Shown here: one piece after another, positions 1 to 8,993 of the stretch
How positions within the stretch are numbered: the first letter of the stretch is position 1
Layout of the letters: each line of letters opens with the position of its first letter
Translations under genes and position numbers: made by a program
Notes under the pieces: generated by a model
What the model saw: only the letters and a program-made list of their open reading frames with translations
Databases searched by the model: none
What the model was told of the DNA's origin: nothing
NCBI GenBank assembly: GCA_030684935.1
Contig: JAUXXH010000048.1
Coordinates: 1 to 51,561 of the forward strand
DNA length: 51,561 nucleotides
Direction: 5' to 3'
From: Pseudolabrys sp.
Lineage (GTDB): Bacteria > Pseudomonadota > Alphaproteobacteria > Rhizobiales > Xanthobacteraceae

Positions 1-1
1 C

Positions 2-235
2 AATCTGGAGCCCGGCGACCTGCTCGGTTCGGGGACGATTTCAGGGCCGGCCCCGGACAGTTGGGGAAGCCTGCTTGAGATCACCGAAGGCGGCCGCAAG
101 CCCCTTGCGCTGCCGACCGGGGAAACGCGCACGTTTCTCGAAGACGGCGATGAGATCGTGATGCGCGCCAAGGCGTTGCGGGATGGATATGTACAGATCG
201 GGCTCGGTGAATGCCGGGCGAAGATAGTGCCATGA
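2..235 (+). CDS. fahA: Fumarylacetoacetase, C-terminal end (partial)
   Basis: The window opens inside this gene; 77 codons remain before TGA at 233. Fumarylacetoacetase hydrolyses fumarylacetoacetate to fumarate and acetoacetate, the last step of tyrosine/homogentisate breakdown, in the cytoplasm. The visible part starts with NLEPGDLLGSGTISGP and ends with DGDEIVMRAKALRDGY...GECRAKIVP, which match the conserved C-terminal part of the FAH fold (about residues 339 to 417 of the animal enzyme, from memory). Nothing can be said about its start or operon. A fumarylacetoacetase N-terminus lies at the other end of the window on the same strand. Confidence 0.9.
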   Translation, partial: NLEPGDLLGSGTISGPAPDSWGSLLEITEGGRKPLALPTGETRTFLEDGDEIVMRAKALRDGYVQIGLGECRAKIVP

Positions 236-382
236 CGGCTGTTGCGGTCCAAAAACGGCGCGTAGCCGATTCGGCGGCACGTCTCCCACCGTACCGCTTT
301 GCCAGGCAGCAGCCAACTTACAAGCTGCAAAGCACCTATCGATCAACCGACCCCAGCCATCAAGACAACAGCATGAGGCTGG

Positions 383-682
383 CTATCGAAGGGGGATAAC
401 GGTCTCGGTCTTTTGTTCATTCGGATAATTTAACGACCTGCAGCACGCCGAGCGGTTCAACATGTAATTCACGCGCACTTGCGTTGGCCCGCCCAGGCGG
501 GCGGACTGTTCCATGAAGCTCCAGCTTTCCCCGGCGATCCCCCAGCCCAATTCGGGAGTTGCAATTCCAGCTAGGGTGTACATGACAGTGTCAAGATCCG
601 GCGATATCGCGAAGCCAAAATGCTCAAAATCATCGCCGGTGCTCACGACGACGGTAAGCCTCTCGTCACAAAGTAGCGCCAA
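383..682 (-). CDS. Possible small hypothetical protein or gene remnant
   Basis: Open frame of 99 codons with only a TTG as start and no clear ribosome binding site; an in-frame stop lies a short way upstream. The middle (ISPDLDTVMYTLAGIATPELGWG) looks protein-like, but I do not recognise a family. Its C-terminal part overlaps the core of the dispersed repeat at 444-464. It may be the decayed end of a longer gene. The stretch 236-832 holds nothing else that I can support. Confidence 0.2.
   Translation of the reverse strand: MALLCDERLTVVVSTGDDFEHFGFAISPDLDTVMYTLAGIATPELGWGIAGESWSFMEQSARLGGPTQVRVNYMLNRSACCRSLNYPNEQKTETVIPLR
444..464 (+). repeat. Core of dispersed intergenic repeat, copy D
   Basis: The string ACGCCGAGCGGTTCAACATG matches, with one or two changes, the core TACGCCGAGCGGTACAACAT of the longer copies at 31964-32108 and 49233-49404 and of the partial copy at 14060-14176. 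Only the core is recognisable here, so this could be a worn fragment or chance. Confidence 0.3.
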
Positions 683-832
683 CCCATCCGCGAGTTCGGC
701 GCCCCCCGACGCCGCCCGCGAGTGCTAAAATATTCATCTGATGCTCATACGATGAACCACGATCCGAAAACGCCTGACGGAGCATACGTAAACACAGATG
801 ACGCCTGGCACAATGAGGGCTGCGTTCAGCCG

Positions 833-1606
833 CTATTTAACATGCTGAACGGCTGCGAGTCCTTCTAGCGCCAACCCATAGCCGAGAAGTTCGTGCATTC
901 TCTTCTTGAGATCCTGCGTCAACATCACCCGCGCATAGCGTCTCAGCAAGGGTGGCCGGAGTTGTAGCTGCTTCGCTAGTTGCCAGGCGCGTGGCAACAA
1001 AGCGTCCGGAGACAGAACTTCGCTCACCAGACCAAGATCCTTGGCTTCGGTCGCATCAAGTACCTGGCCCGTGAGCAGGAAATACCTGCCGCGGTTGATT
1101 CCCATCAACATGGGAAAAACGATATGCACGCCATCGCCGGGCACCAACCCACCGTTAAAATGCGCCGAATCCTGGATTGTCGCCGTCTCGGACGCCAAAA
1201 CAATGTCGCACAACAGCGGAATTTCGGGGTGGCGTACCGCCGGGCCGTTGATCGCAGCGATCATCGGCACCTCCACGTTAAGGAGGTTCATCAGCAGATG
1301 CTTGCCTTCCCAGTACCAAAGCTTGTCCCATTCTTCCGCCGTCACAGGCTTTTTTGGATTGTGGTGGCCGCCCTCGCCGCTTGGCTTCACAGCCGGACCG
1401 GAATACTCGTCGCCAGTACCGGTTATAATGATGACATCGTTTTCCCGGTCGCGGCCAGCCGCGAGAAATGCCTGCTCAAGATCCTCGTGCGCCCGCTTGC
1501 TCCAGCGAAGCGAGCCACCATCGGTGTGGAATGTCATTTCAAGAATGCCATTCTCGCGCCGCATGCGGACGGAGGAAAACTGGTCGCAGTATTTGTCGAA
1601 GGTCAT
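833..1606 (-). CDS. Crotonase-family C-C hydrolase resembling 6-oxocamphor hydrolase
   Basis: A 257-residue enoyl-CoA hydratase/isomerase-fold protein. The body (NGPAVRHPEIP, DSAHF, LVPGDGVHIV, NRGRYFLLTGQ, LPRAWQLA) resembles Rhodococcus 6-oxocamphor hydrolase, a crotonase that cleaves a cyclic beta-diketone by a retro-Claisen reaction and is also 257 residues long. H149, D158 and E248 fall where I recall catalytic H145, D154 and E244. The ATG at 1606 is preferred over the one at 1657 because GAGG lies 8-11 bases before it and the length fits. It is the last gene of the mutase operon, 90 bases after tctA. Substrate unknown; it could act on a free or CoA-bound diketone rather than camphor. 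Confidence 0.75.
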   Translation of the reverse strand: MTFDKYCDQFSSVRMRRENGILEMTFHTDGGSLRWSKRAHEDLEQAFLAAGRDRENDVIIITGTGDEYSGPAVKPSGEGGHHNPKKPVTAEEWDKLWYWEGKHLLMNLLNVEVPMIAAINGPAVRHPEIPLLCDIVLASETATIQDSAHFNGGLVPGDGVHIVFPMLMGINRGRYFLLTGQVLDATEAKDLGLVSEVLSPDALLPRAWQLAKQLQLRPPLLRRYARVMLTQDLKKRMHELLGYGLALEGLAAVQHVK

Positions 1607-1696
1607 CTTGTCATCCTCTATGCGCCGCAATGCGGCATTGAAAACAGTTTCGAGCATCGACCCGGCCTGAATGGCGCCCCGGTCGAACCCGCTGGC

Positions 1697-3208
1697 TTAG
1701 TCACCGGCCTTGGTGCGTCGAAGCTCCAGGCGGCGGCTGATCGGCATCCAAAGCGAAAGCAATACCAAGACAAACGCGGTTCCCAGCAAAGTTGCAGCGA
1801 TTGGACGTTCGATAAAGATCCATAACGAACCGGACGAAATCGTCAGGGCTTGTCGCAGGCTGACCTCAAACATCGGCGCCAGAACGAAGCCGAGGACGAC
1901 GGGTGCGACGTCATAATTCGCGCGACGCAGGAAATAGCCGGCAATGCCGGCGGCAAACATGATCCAAAGATCCGTGACGCTTGAGCTGATCGAATACACG
2001 CCAACGACGCACATCGTCGTCACGATCGGATAAAGGATCGCGTAGGGAATGCGCAGCACGCTGACAAAAAGGCTGACAAGAGGTAGGTTCAGCAGGAGCA
2101 GCACCAGGTTGCCGACATACATACTGGCGACGAAGCCCCAGTAAAGCTGCGGCTGCTCCTGGATCAGGCGCGGACCCGGCGAAATTCCATGCGCCATGAG
2201 CGCAGCCAGCATCACCGCCGGTATCGCCCCGGCGGGAAGCCCCAGCGCAAGCATCGGCACGAAAGCGCTGACGGCAGCCGCATTATTGGCGGACTCCGGG
2301 CCAGCCAACCCCTCGACCGCACCCTTTCCGAATCGTTCCGGCGTGCGGGACAGCTTGCGCTCCAGCGCATAGGAGATGAAAGAGGAGATGATGTGTGCCG
2401 AGCCAGGAATGAGGCCGATGACGAAGCCCAGCACCGTCCCACGCAGGCAAGGCATGGTCGACGCCGACAACTCGGCTCGGCTCGGATAGAGATCGCGCAA
2501 TCTGGGCGCCGCGACTTTGGGGACGTTCCGCGTACCGGCAGACAGCAGAATTTCCGAGATCCCAAAAAGGCCGACAGCAAGCGGCACAATTCCCAGACCG
2601 TCAGCCAGCGCAGGAATACCAAGCGTAAAGCGCGCGTAGCCGGTGAGCGGATCGATGCCGATCATGCCGAGCGCGAGCCCGAGCAGCGACATCACAAGCG
2701 AGCGTACTTTCGAGCCGCTGCCCAACTGCGCAAGCAGCAGCAGCGCTAACGTCAGCAGGCCGACATACTCGGCGGGCCCGAAGTTGAGCGCGTAGCGCGC
2801 GATTTGCGGCGCAACCAGGCTCAGGGCGACGACCGAGATTGTGCCGGCAACGAACGAGCCGATCGCGGCGATGGCGAGCGCCGGACCCGCGCGGCCCTTG
2901 CGAGCCATCTCGTAGCCGTCGAGACAGGTCACGACCGACGCAGATTCCCCCGGGATGCGCATCAGAATTGAGGTCGTGGAGCCGCCGTACATTGCCCCAT
3001 AATAGATACCCGCAAGCATCACGATCGCAGTGGTCGGCGGCAGACCGAGCGTCATGGGTAGCAAAAGACTGATGCCGGCCAGCGGCCCGAGCCCGGGCAG
3101 CACGCCGACCAGTGTTCCAACAATGCAACCGACAAGACTGTAGATGAGCACCGACGGTGTCAGTGCTACCGAGAAGCCGAGAGCAAGATCGTGAAGAATG
3201 GCGCTCAT
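1697..3208 (-). CDS. tctA: Tripartite tricarboxylate transporter large permease TctA
   Basis: A 503-residue, strongly hydrophobic inner-membrane protein with the glycine-rich N-terminus typical of TctA (LVGVLPGLGPLAGISLLLP, near residues 34-52) and the repeated MPGESASVVTCLDGYEMARKG-type segment. Length matches the family (about 500). With TctB and the periplasmic receptor TctC it forms a secondary carboxylate importer. The start overlaps the tctB stop by four bases (ATGA), so translation is probably coupled. Its place inside a CoA-ligase/mutase operon suggests it imports the substrate of that pathway. Confidence 0.92.
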   Translation of the reverse strand: MSAILHDLALGFSVALTPSVLIYSLVGCIVGTLVGVLPGLGPLAGISLLLPMTLGLPPTTAIVMLAGIYYGAMYGGSTTSILMRIPGESASVVTCLDGYEMARKGRAGPALAIAAIGSFVAGTISVVALSLVAPQIARYALNFGPAEYVGLLTLALLLLAQLGSGSKVRSLVMSLLGLALGMIGIDPLTGYARFTLGIPALADGLGIVPLAVGLFGISEILLSAGTRNVPKVAAPRLRDLYPSRAELSASTMPCLRGTVLGFVIGLIPGSAHIISSFISYALERKLSRTPERFGKGAVEGLAGPESANNAAAVSAFVPMLALGLPAGAIPAVMLAALMAHGISPGPRLIQEQPQLYWGFVASMYVGNLVLLLLNLPLVSLFVSVLRIPYAILYPIVTTMCVVGVYSISSSVTDLWIMFAAGIAGYFLRRANYDVAPVVLGFVLAPMFEVSLRQALTISSGSLWIFIERPIAATLLGTAFVLVLLSLWMPISRRLELRRTKAGD

Positions 3209-3699
3209 GGCCAGAACTCCATGAGACCGCGCGGTAAGGAGATGTAAAGAACCCGCTCGAAAAGCAGGAACAAACCCACCGACAGGATGATGCTGACGGC
3301 AAGAGATATCAGCAATGATCGCCGTTCAAGGCCATAGAGCAGCGTGAGGCTGCCGATAAAAATCGTCGGCACGAAACCGACGGGCTCGAACCCCAGAACG
3401 GTTAAGCCTATCACAGCCAGGATAACCGGGACGCGTGGCAAGCCTGCGCGGCTCTCTTGTCCGCCAGTATCGTCTGCACCACTGGCAGTTTCTTCGTCGA
3501 ACAACGGCTTCAACCTGTCGACAGCGATGCTGGCGGCCATCGCCGCCAACATCGCGCAGCCGAGTATCAACGGGACGAGACCGGGACCCGGCGCAAGCAG
3601 GGTCCCGATCGGAATGGCGAACGAACCGGCGACAAAGATCAGCGCGACGACGACCAGCGACGCCGCAACCGCCCTCGCCTCCATCAAGCGCCGAAGCAT
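3205..3699 (-). CDS. tctB: Tripartite tricarboxylate transporter small permease TctB
   Basis: A 164-residue membrane protein with about four hydrophobic segments and an acidic loop near residues 67-83, as is usual for TctB (about 150-170 residues). It is the small membrane partner of TctA. The start follows the tctC stop with no gap, and the end overlaps the tctA start. Sequence conservation in TctB is low, so the call rests mainly on size, topology and position between tctC and tctA. Confidence 0.85.
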   Translation of the reverse strand: MLRRLMEARAVAASLVVVALIFVAGSFAIPIGTLLAPGPGLVPLILGCAMLAAMAASIAVDRLKPLFDEETASGADDTGGQESRAGLPRVPVILAVIGLTVLGFEPVGFVPTIFIGSLTLLYGLERRSLLISLAVSIILSVGLFLLFERVLYISLPRGLMEFWP

Positions 3700-4677
3700 C
3701 TACTCGACCTTGCCGATGCGCTTGATGGCCGCTTCGATACGCTCGGCGTCCGCTTTCCAGAACTTGTCGAAATCGGGACCGTCTTGATACTCGACCGGCA
3801 ATTGCATCTTCTGCAGCTGCTGGATGAACTCAGGGTCCTTCACCGCCTTGGCGACGCCGTCGCGCACTTTCGCGATTGTCTCGGCCGGAATCTTCGCCGA
3901 GCCGAACAGGCCGACCCAGAGATAGAATTCCGCGTCTTTGTAGCCGAGATCGTAGACGGTCGGCACATCCGGCAATAGTGCCACGCGCTTGGCGCCGGTG
4001 TTCAGCAGCGGTCTGATCGCGCCGCTCTTGATCTGCGGCGCAAGCACCGACGGAGAACCCATCGTCATTTGAACGTGGTTGCCCAGTACTGCGGTCAGCG
4101 CAGGTCCGCCTCCGGTATAGGCAACATGCTTGAACTTCACGCCAGCGGCATGCGCTGCCATCTCGAACGGCAAATGCACCGCGCCGTAGGCGCCGGACGA
4201 GCTGTATGAGACGCTGCCGGGCTCCTTGCGCGCCGCATCAACAACATCCTTGAAGGTTTTGAACGGCGAATCGCCCTTCACCACCAGAATGAGCGGGTCG
4301 GCCACAAAGCGCGCGATCGGAACGTATTGCTCCCTGTCGAAGCTTGGCTTGCGGCCGAGAACTACGTCCGACGCCGGCACGCTGGTGATCGACGGATGCG
4401 CGAACAACAGCGTATAGCCATCGGGGCGCGCCGTGCCCGCGGCAACGATACCGACGCCGCCGCCGGCGCCCGGGCGGTTGGCGATAACGGCCGGCTGCTT
4501 CCAGACCCGCTCGAGAGCGGCGGCAACCGGCCGTGCCGTGAAGTCCACAAGGCCTCCGGGCGGGAACGGCACGATGAAGGTCACGGGTTTAGTCGGGTAG
4601 TCATCGGCGCGGGATGTGGTGACCGCGAGGCCCGCCACGGCGATACCGGCGATCAGACAGGTAACTATTTTTTGCAT
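3700..4677 (-). CDS. tctC: Bug/TctC periplasmic carboxylate-binding protein
   Basis: A 325-residue receptor of the Bug (PF03401) family with a signal peptide ending near ...TTSRADDYPTKP. Typical family blocks are visible: VTFIVPFPPGGLVDFTARP after the signal, RPGAGGGVG, PDGYTLLFAHPS and the HVPY-like site written here HVAYTGGGPA. A strong AGGAGG lies just before ATG 4677. This is the only one of the five Bug genes in the window that sits directly before tctB and tctA, so it is the likely cognate receptor. The 76-base gap to the MeaB gene holds no clear terminator. Confidence 0.93.
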   Translation of the reverse strand: MQKIVTCLIAGIAVAGLAVTTSRADDYPTKPVTFIVPFPPGGLVDFTARPVAAALERVWKQPAVIANRPGAGGGVGIVAAGTARPDGYTLLFAHPSITSVPASDVVLGRKPSFDREQYVPIARFVADPLILVVKGDSPFKTFKDVVDAARKEPGSVSYSSSGAYGAVHLPFEMAAHAAGVKFKHVAYTGGGPALTAVLGNHVQMTMGSPSVLAPQIKSGAIRPLLNTGAKRVALLPDVPTVYDLGYKDAEFYLWVGLFGSAKIPAETIAKVRDGVAKAVKDPEFIQQLQKMQLPVEYQDGPDFDKFWKADAERIEAAIKRIGKVE

Positions 4678-4753
4678 TGTCTCCTCCTGTGATTCATTTG
4701 GTTTTTATTTCTCAGTACGCCTGTTTCTGCGGACGCTACCCTCCCTGTGCGTT

Positions 4754-5815
4754 TCAGCCGTTTGCGGCTGTCTTGTTTCTTTGTGCCGTCATAATTTCCA
4801 CCGCGGCTTCAATTGGACTTGCCCCGCCGCTAGCAACCCGGTCGATCCAGTCCGCGACCGTTTCCGGCCACTGCTCCGTGCCGGCCGGACGGGTGTATGG
4901 CGCGAGCAGCCTGGTGGTGAGCGCGCGCAGAATCTGGGCATAGGCTCGCTCGCGGCTGCGATCGGCGCGGCGGCCATTGCTGTCGCTCCAGCCAAGAAAT
5001 TGATGGATCACCCTAGCCAGCTCTGCAATGTGCCGGCCTTCGGTGGCGACCACAGGCAGAACTGGCGGCACCCAGACTGAAGTGTCGCGGGCGATGTCGC
5101 CATGACGCCGCTGCAAGGCGGCGATTCCCGGTGTGGCCATCGCGGACGGCAGCGCAGATGTTGCCGGGCTGGCGCCGGCGTTGACGCCGGCCGTCCCCAT
5201 ATAGGCGGCGGAGAGAGCGTTCTCGATGGTCCTGGCGGCGAGATCCGCGCCAGGCAGGTCGGCCTTGTTGACGGCGAAAACGTCGCCGATCTCCATCATC
5301 CCCGCTTTCGATGCCTGTACGCCATCGCCAAGTCCGGGCACCGTGACAACGACGGTACAGTCGGCGGTGGACTGAATCTCGATGTCCGACTGTCCGGCGC
5401 CGACCGTCTCGATAATGACGCGGCTAAAGCGATGCAGGCTCAAGACGGCGACCAGATCGGTCGCGGTTGCGCTCAATCCGCCGACATGGCCGCGCGACGA
5501 CAGGCTGCGGAAATAGGTGTTGTCGTAGCTCCCGCTCCGCACCCGGCGGATGCGGTCGCCGAGCACGGCGCCTCCCGAGTATGGGCTGGAGGGATCGATG
5601 GCCAGGACCGCGACCCGCTCACCGCCTTGCGCCCAATGCGCGGTCAGCGCGTCCACCAGCGTGGACTTGCCGACCCCGGGCGGTCCGGTGACGCCGATCA
5701 CTTCTGCCCAACGCGGCAGCCGGTAGGCCTGCGCAAGAATGGCCTCATAGCCATCCGACTGGTTCTCGACGGTGCTGATCGCCCGGGCAATCTGGCGGGG
5801 TTCTCCGGGCTGCAT
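4754..5815 (-). CDS. MeaB/ArgK-type G3E GTPase, chaperone of B12 acyl-CoA mutase
   Basis: A 353-residue P-loop GTPase. Walker A is GPPGVGKST (residues 44-52), followed by AIDPSSPYSGGAVLGDRIRM-type switch sequence, ETVGAGQSD and the base-specificity motif NKAD. MeaB-family proteins load and protect adenosylcobalamin in methylmalonyl-CoA-type mutases, acting in the cytoplasm. The mutase subunits lie three genes upstream in the same operon, which supports the assignment. It starts five bases after the thiolase stop. It is slightly longer than the usual 320-340 residues because of an Ala-rich insert near 210-235. Confidence 0.9.
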   Translation of the reverse strand: MQPGEPRQIARAISTVENQSDGYEAILAQAYRLPRWAEVIGVTGPPGVGKSTLVDALTAHWAQGGERVAVLAIDPSSPYSGGAVLGDRIRRVRSGSYDNTYFRSLSSRGHVGGLSATATDLVAVLSLHRFSRVIIETVGAGQSDIEIQSTADCTVVVTVPGLGDGVQASKAGMMEIGDVFAVNKADLPGADLAARTIENALSAAYMGTAGVNAGASPATSALPSAMATPGIAALQRRHGDIARDTSVWVPPVLPVVATEGRHIAELARVIHQFLGWSDSNGRRADRSRERAYAQILRALTTRLLAPYTRPAGTEQWPETVADWIDRVASGGASPIEAAVEIMTAQRNKTAANG

Positions 5816-5819
5816 CGGC

Positions 5820-7025
5820 TTAAGCCTCCACGTCGATCAAGATGCTGTCGCCCTGCCCGAAGCCACCGCAGATCGCCGCCGCGCCAACGCCGCCGCCGCG
5901 CTGGCGCAAACCATTGATCAAGGTCATGACGATGCGCGTACCGCTGGCTCCGAGGGGATGACCGATCGCGACCGCGCCGCCGTGGCGATTGGTTCGCCCA
6001 CGCAACTCCTTCGCCGCCGCTTTGTCCCCGTTCGCAAGACGTAAGGTGCTGACGAGAACGGTTGCGGCAAACGCTTCGTTGATCTCGATCAGGTTCAGAT
6101 CGCTGACGGTCAGTCCTTGCCGGTCAAGCAGTTTGCCGATTGCAATTGCCGGCGTGTAGGAGCCGGACGTGGGTCCTTCCGCGACCTGCTGGTAGCCGCG
6201 CACACGGGCCAGGATCGGGAGGCCAGCCGCGCGCGCCCGGCCGGCCGTCATCAGCAGCAAAGCGGCCGCGCCGTCATTCAGTCCGGGCGCATTGCCCGGT
6301 GTAATGGTCTGGCTGCCATGGACGGTCTTCAGCGCGGCGAGCTTCTCCAGCGAAGTATCCGGGCGCGGCGATTCATCGGCGGTTACGGACACCTGGCCGG
6401 CCTTGCCGTTCGGGACATCGATCGCAACACGCTCAAACCCGAAATAGCCGGTTTCGTCTGCGGCAAAATACCGTCGATGGCTTTCCACAGCCCAGGCGTC
6501 CTGCGCCGCGCGATCGATGCCGTGCCGGAGCGCCTCGTCGGCGGTATAGGCGGCGATCGGCTTGTCGACCACGGGCCCGCGCAGCATCAAGGGATCGTCG
6601 AGCACGGCGGGACCGATGGCCCGCTCGCGGTTGCGCGGCATCAGCAAAGGCGTGCGCGACAGGCTCTCGAAGCCGCCGCACAGCACGGTCTCGGCCGCAC
6701 CCGCCTTGATATCCTTGAATCCGAGCCCGATGGCCGTCATCCCGGAACAGCAGGCGCGATCGACCGCAAGCGACGGGGTCTCGTTCGGGAGCCGTGACAT
6801 CAGCACCGCTTGCCGCGCCGGCGTCAGGGTCGCCGCCCCGATCATGCCGACGCCGAGATAGGCCGCGTCGATCAAGCCGGCTTGCGGTCCGGCGCGTTCC
6901 AGCACGGCATCGATGGCGGCGGCGCCGAGCTCCGGCCCGGTTCGATCCCGCAGCATTCCGTTGAACCGGCCGAACGGCGTGCGCGCCACGGCAGTCACGA
7001 TCACATCGGCGTCGCGATAGACCAT
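5820..7025 (-). CDS. Acetyl-CoA C-acyltransferase (thiolase)
   Basis: A thiolase of about 401 residues. The nucleophilic cysteine block is RACCSGMTAIG near residue 92, the later active-site blocks are NEAFAATV and GGAVAIGHPLGASG, and the second catalytic cysteine lies in AAICGGFGQGDS. It would cleave a 3-ketoacyl-CoA with CoA, or condense acyl-CoAs. ATG 7025 is chosen because it overlaps the ligase TGA by one base (TGATG); a GTG three bases earlier is also open. In this operon it probably performs the last thiolytic step after ring or chain cleavage. Substrate length cannot be judged. Confidence 0.93.
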   Translation of the reverse strand: MVYRDADVIVTAVARTPFGRFNGMLRDRTGPELGAAAIDAVLERAGPQAGLIDAAYLGVGMIGAATLTPARQAVLMSRLPNETPSLAVDRACCSGMTAIGLGFKDIKAGAAETVLCGGFESLSRTPLLMPRNRERAIGPAVLDDPLMLRGPVVDKPIAAYTADEALRHGIDRAAQDAWAVESHRRYFAADETGYFGFERVAIDVPNGKAGQVSVTADESPRPDTSLEKLAALKTVHGSQTITPGNAPGLNDGAAALLLMTAGRARAAGLPILARVRGYQQVAEGPTSGSYTPAIAIGKLLDRQGLTVSDLNLIEINEAFAATVLVSTLRLANGDKAAAKELRGRTNRHGGAVAIGHPLGASGTRIVMTLINGLRQRGGGVGAAAICGGFGQGDSILIDVEA

Positions 7026-8575
7026 CACGCTACGCTCCCGTCCGCGAAACGCTGCCGCAACAGCTTCTTGTCCACCTTGCCGTTTCCGGTCTTCGGCAAC
7101 GATGCCAGTATCTCGATCCGCTTCGGGGTCTTGATGCCGAGCCGCGGCTTAACGGCGGCCGTCACGCTGTCGGCGCCAAGGCCGCTGTCGGCGACAACGG
7201 AGACAAACGCGATGGCGATTTCCCCCCAATCGGGGTCTGGCACGCCGATCACGGCGGCCTCCAGCACGCCCGGACAGCTTGTGAGCGCCGCCTCGACTTC
7301 TTGCGGATAGATGTTGTGACCGCCGGTGATCAGCATTTCCTTGCTGCGGCCGGCCAGCGTGATCAGCCCGGTCTCGTCCATGCGGGCCAGGTCGCCCGTC
7401 CAGAGAAAGCCGTCGCGCAACACCTTGGCGGTCTCTTCCGGCAGTCGCCAGTAGCCGTGCATCACGTGATCCGAACGCACCGTAATCTCACCGATTTCGC
7501 CGGGCGCAACTGGTTGGCCGTCTGGCGCGCGCAGCACGATCTCGACAAAGGTATAAGCACGGCCAATGCAGCCGACGCGCAAAGGACCGCCGCCCGGAGC
7601 AAAGTGATCCGCCGCCGGCAAGGTTGTGCAAGTCATCATCGCTTCGGTCTGACCGTAATTCTGCACCAGCACCGGTCCGAACTTCGCCAGAGCCTTTTCT
7701 AGCGTATTGCGCGGGATCGGCTCGGCGCCGTAACCGATCATCCGCAGGCTGGACAGATCGAAGTTCTCGAGCCCTGGATGGTTGACGATGCGGGTCAGCA
7801 CGGTGGGTACGCAGGTGAATACCGTGACGTTGTGCCGGTCGATAGCGGCAAGCAGCTTGTCGACCGTGCCGCCGTCAACGACAAGGCTGGTACCACCCCG
7901 CAGGAACCAGGGCACAAAATAAGTGCCGCTCGAATGCGTCAGCGGTCCGACATGCGCGATGATGTCGTCGCCGCGGATATCGCGATCGATCAGCATGTTG
8001 CGGTAGAGCGCTGCCCAGTTGCGGTGCGTCAGCATCGCCCCTTTGGGCCGGCCGGAGGTCCCGGACGTGTAGTTGATCGAGGCGAGATCATCGAGGGCCG
8101 CACGATTGAGCCTACCGGGATCGGCGCGGGTATCGGCCAGACCGGCGAATGACGGACCATTGATGGCGTCCTGCGTGTCGACGTTGGCGCACCACAGCCC
8201 GGACGTCTTGCTTCCCTCAATTCTGTCAGCTGTCGCGGAATCGTAGAACAGCACACCCGGCTCGCAATCTGCGAGGATCGCATCCAGCTCATGCGTCGTG
8301 GACCGCGCATTGACCGGCACCCGAACAAGGCCGGCGCGCTCGACGGCACATTGCAGCAGCAGATATTCGGCGCAGTTGGCGGTAAACAGCGCGACCCGAT
8401 CGCCCGGCGAGAGTCGGGCCGCCAGCGCGGTGGCGAGACGGCTGACCGCAGCGTCGAACTGAGCAAACGTCCATGTGCGCTCGCCGAACCGGAGCGCAAC
8501 CTGCGGGCCGTAGCGCCTAGCAGCCTGCGCCATCAATGCGCTTGGAATCGAACCAGTGGGGCCCGCCTCAGTCAT
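7025..8575 (-). CDS. AMP-forming acyl-CoA ligase
   Basis: A 516-residue member of the ANL superfamily. The phosphate-binding motif is [14 protein letters not shown] (near 168), followed by [18 protein letters not shown] and the C-terminal catalytic lysine region [12 protein letters not shown]. It activates a carboxylic acid to its CoA thioester using ATP, in the cytoplasm. Its start overlaps the B12-subunit gene by eight bases and its end overlaps the thiolase start, showing tight coupling. The position between mutase and thiolase genes suggests it feeds the mutase with the imported acid. Substrate class (fatty, aromatic, branched) cannot be read safely from the sequence. Confidence 0.92.
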   Translation of the reverse strand: MTEAGPTGSIPSALMAQAARRYGPQVALRFGERTWTFAQFDAAVSRLATALAARLSPGDRVALFTANCAEYLLLQCAVERAGLVRVPVNARSTTHELDAILADCEPGVLFYDSATADRIEGSKTSGLWCANVDTQDAINGPSFAGLADTRADPGRLNRAALDDLASINYTSGTSGRPKGAMLTHRNWAALYRNMLIDRDIRGDDIIAHVGPLTHSSGTYFVPWFLRGGTSLVVDGGTVDKLLAAIDRHNVTVFTCVPTVLTRIVNHPGLENFDLSSLRMIGYGAEPIPRNTLEKALAKFGPVLVQNYGQTEAMMTCTTLPAADHFAPGGGPLRVGCIGRAYTFVEIVLRAPDGQPVAPGEIGEITVRSDHVMHGYWRLPEETAKVLRDGFLWTGDLARMDETGLITLAGRSKEMLITGGHNIYPQEVEAALTSCPGVLEAAVIGVPDPDWGEIAIAFVSVVADSGLGADSVTAAVKPRLGIKTPKRIEILASLPKTGNGKVDKKLLRQRFADGSVA

Positions 8576-8993
8576 GTCGGGTTTCCGCGATCAGATAGTC
8601 GACAATCTCGGAGACCGACGTTCCCGAAAGAAACACCCGCGACACGCCTCCAGCCAATAACTCTGCAATGTCCTCCTGCGGAATGACGCCGCCGGCGATG
8701 ATGCGGATATCGCTGGCGCCCTGCTCGTCCAGCAACCGGCGAAGCTTCGGCAGCAAGGTACGGTGGGCGCCGGACAAGATGCTGACGCCGACCCAGTCGA
8801 CGTCCTCTTCGATGGCCGCGCGCACGGTCTCTTCGGTGGTGCGCCGCAAGCCGGTGTAGATCACCTCCATGCCGGCATCGAGCAAGCCGCGGGCGACCAC
8901 GCGCGCGCCGACGTCGTGGCCATCGAGACCTACCTTGGCCATCAACACGCGAATCTTGCGGTTGCGCGCCTGCATAGGATTGATGGCGCTCAT
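8568..8993 (-). CDS. Cobalamin-binding small subunit of acyl-CoA mutase
   Basis: A 141-residue stand-alone B12-binding domain like the C-terminal third of methylmalonyl-CoA mutase. The lower-ligand motif DxHxxG is DGHDVGA, with D24, H26 and G29; further blocks are [10 protein letters not shown] and [12 protein letters not shown]. It would hold adenosylcobalamin base-off with H26 on cobalt and pair with the large subunit encoded just upstream, whose stop overlaps this start by one base. Separate small subunits are known for isobutyryl-CoA, 2-hydroxyisobutyryl-CoA and archaeal methylmalonyl-CoA mutases. Confidence 0.93.
   Translation of the reverse strand: MSAINPMQARNRKIRVLMAKVGLDGHDVGARVVARGLLDAGMEVIYTGLRRTTEETVRAAIEEDVDWVGVSILSGAHRTLLPKLRRLLDEQGASDIRIIAGGVIPQEDIAELLAGGVSRVFLSGTSVSEIVDYLIAETRHD

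Noticed and set aside
1..235. Direct circular closure of the window through the two fumarylacetoacetase parts
   Set aside because: The visible parts do not overlap; about 200 residues are missing between them, so closure cannot be shown from this sequence.
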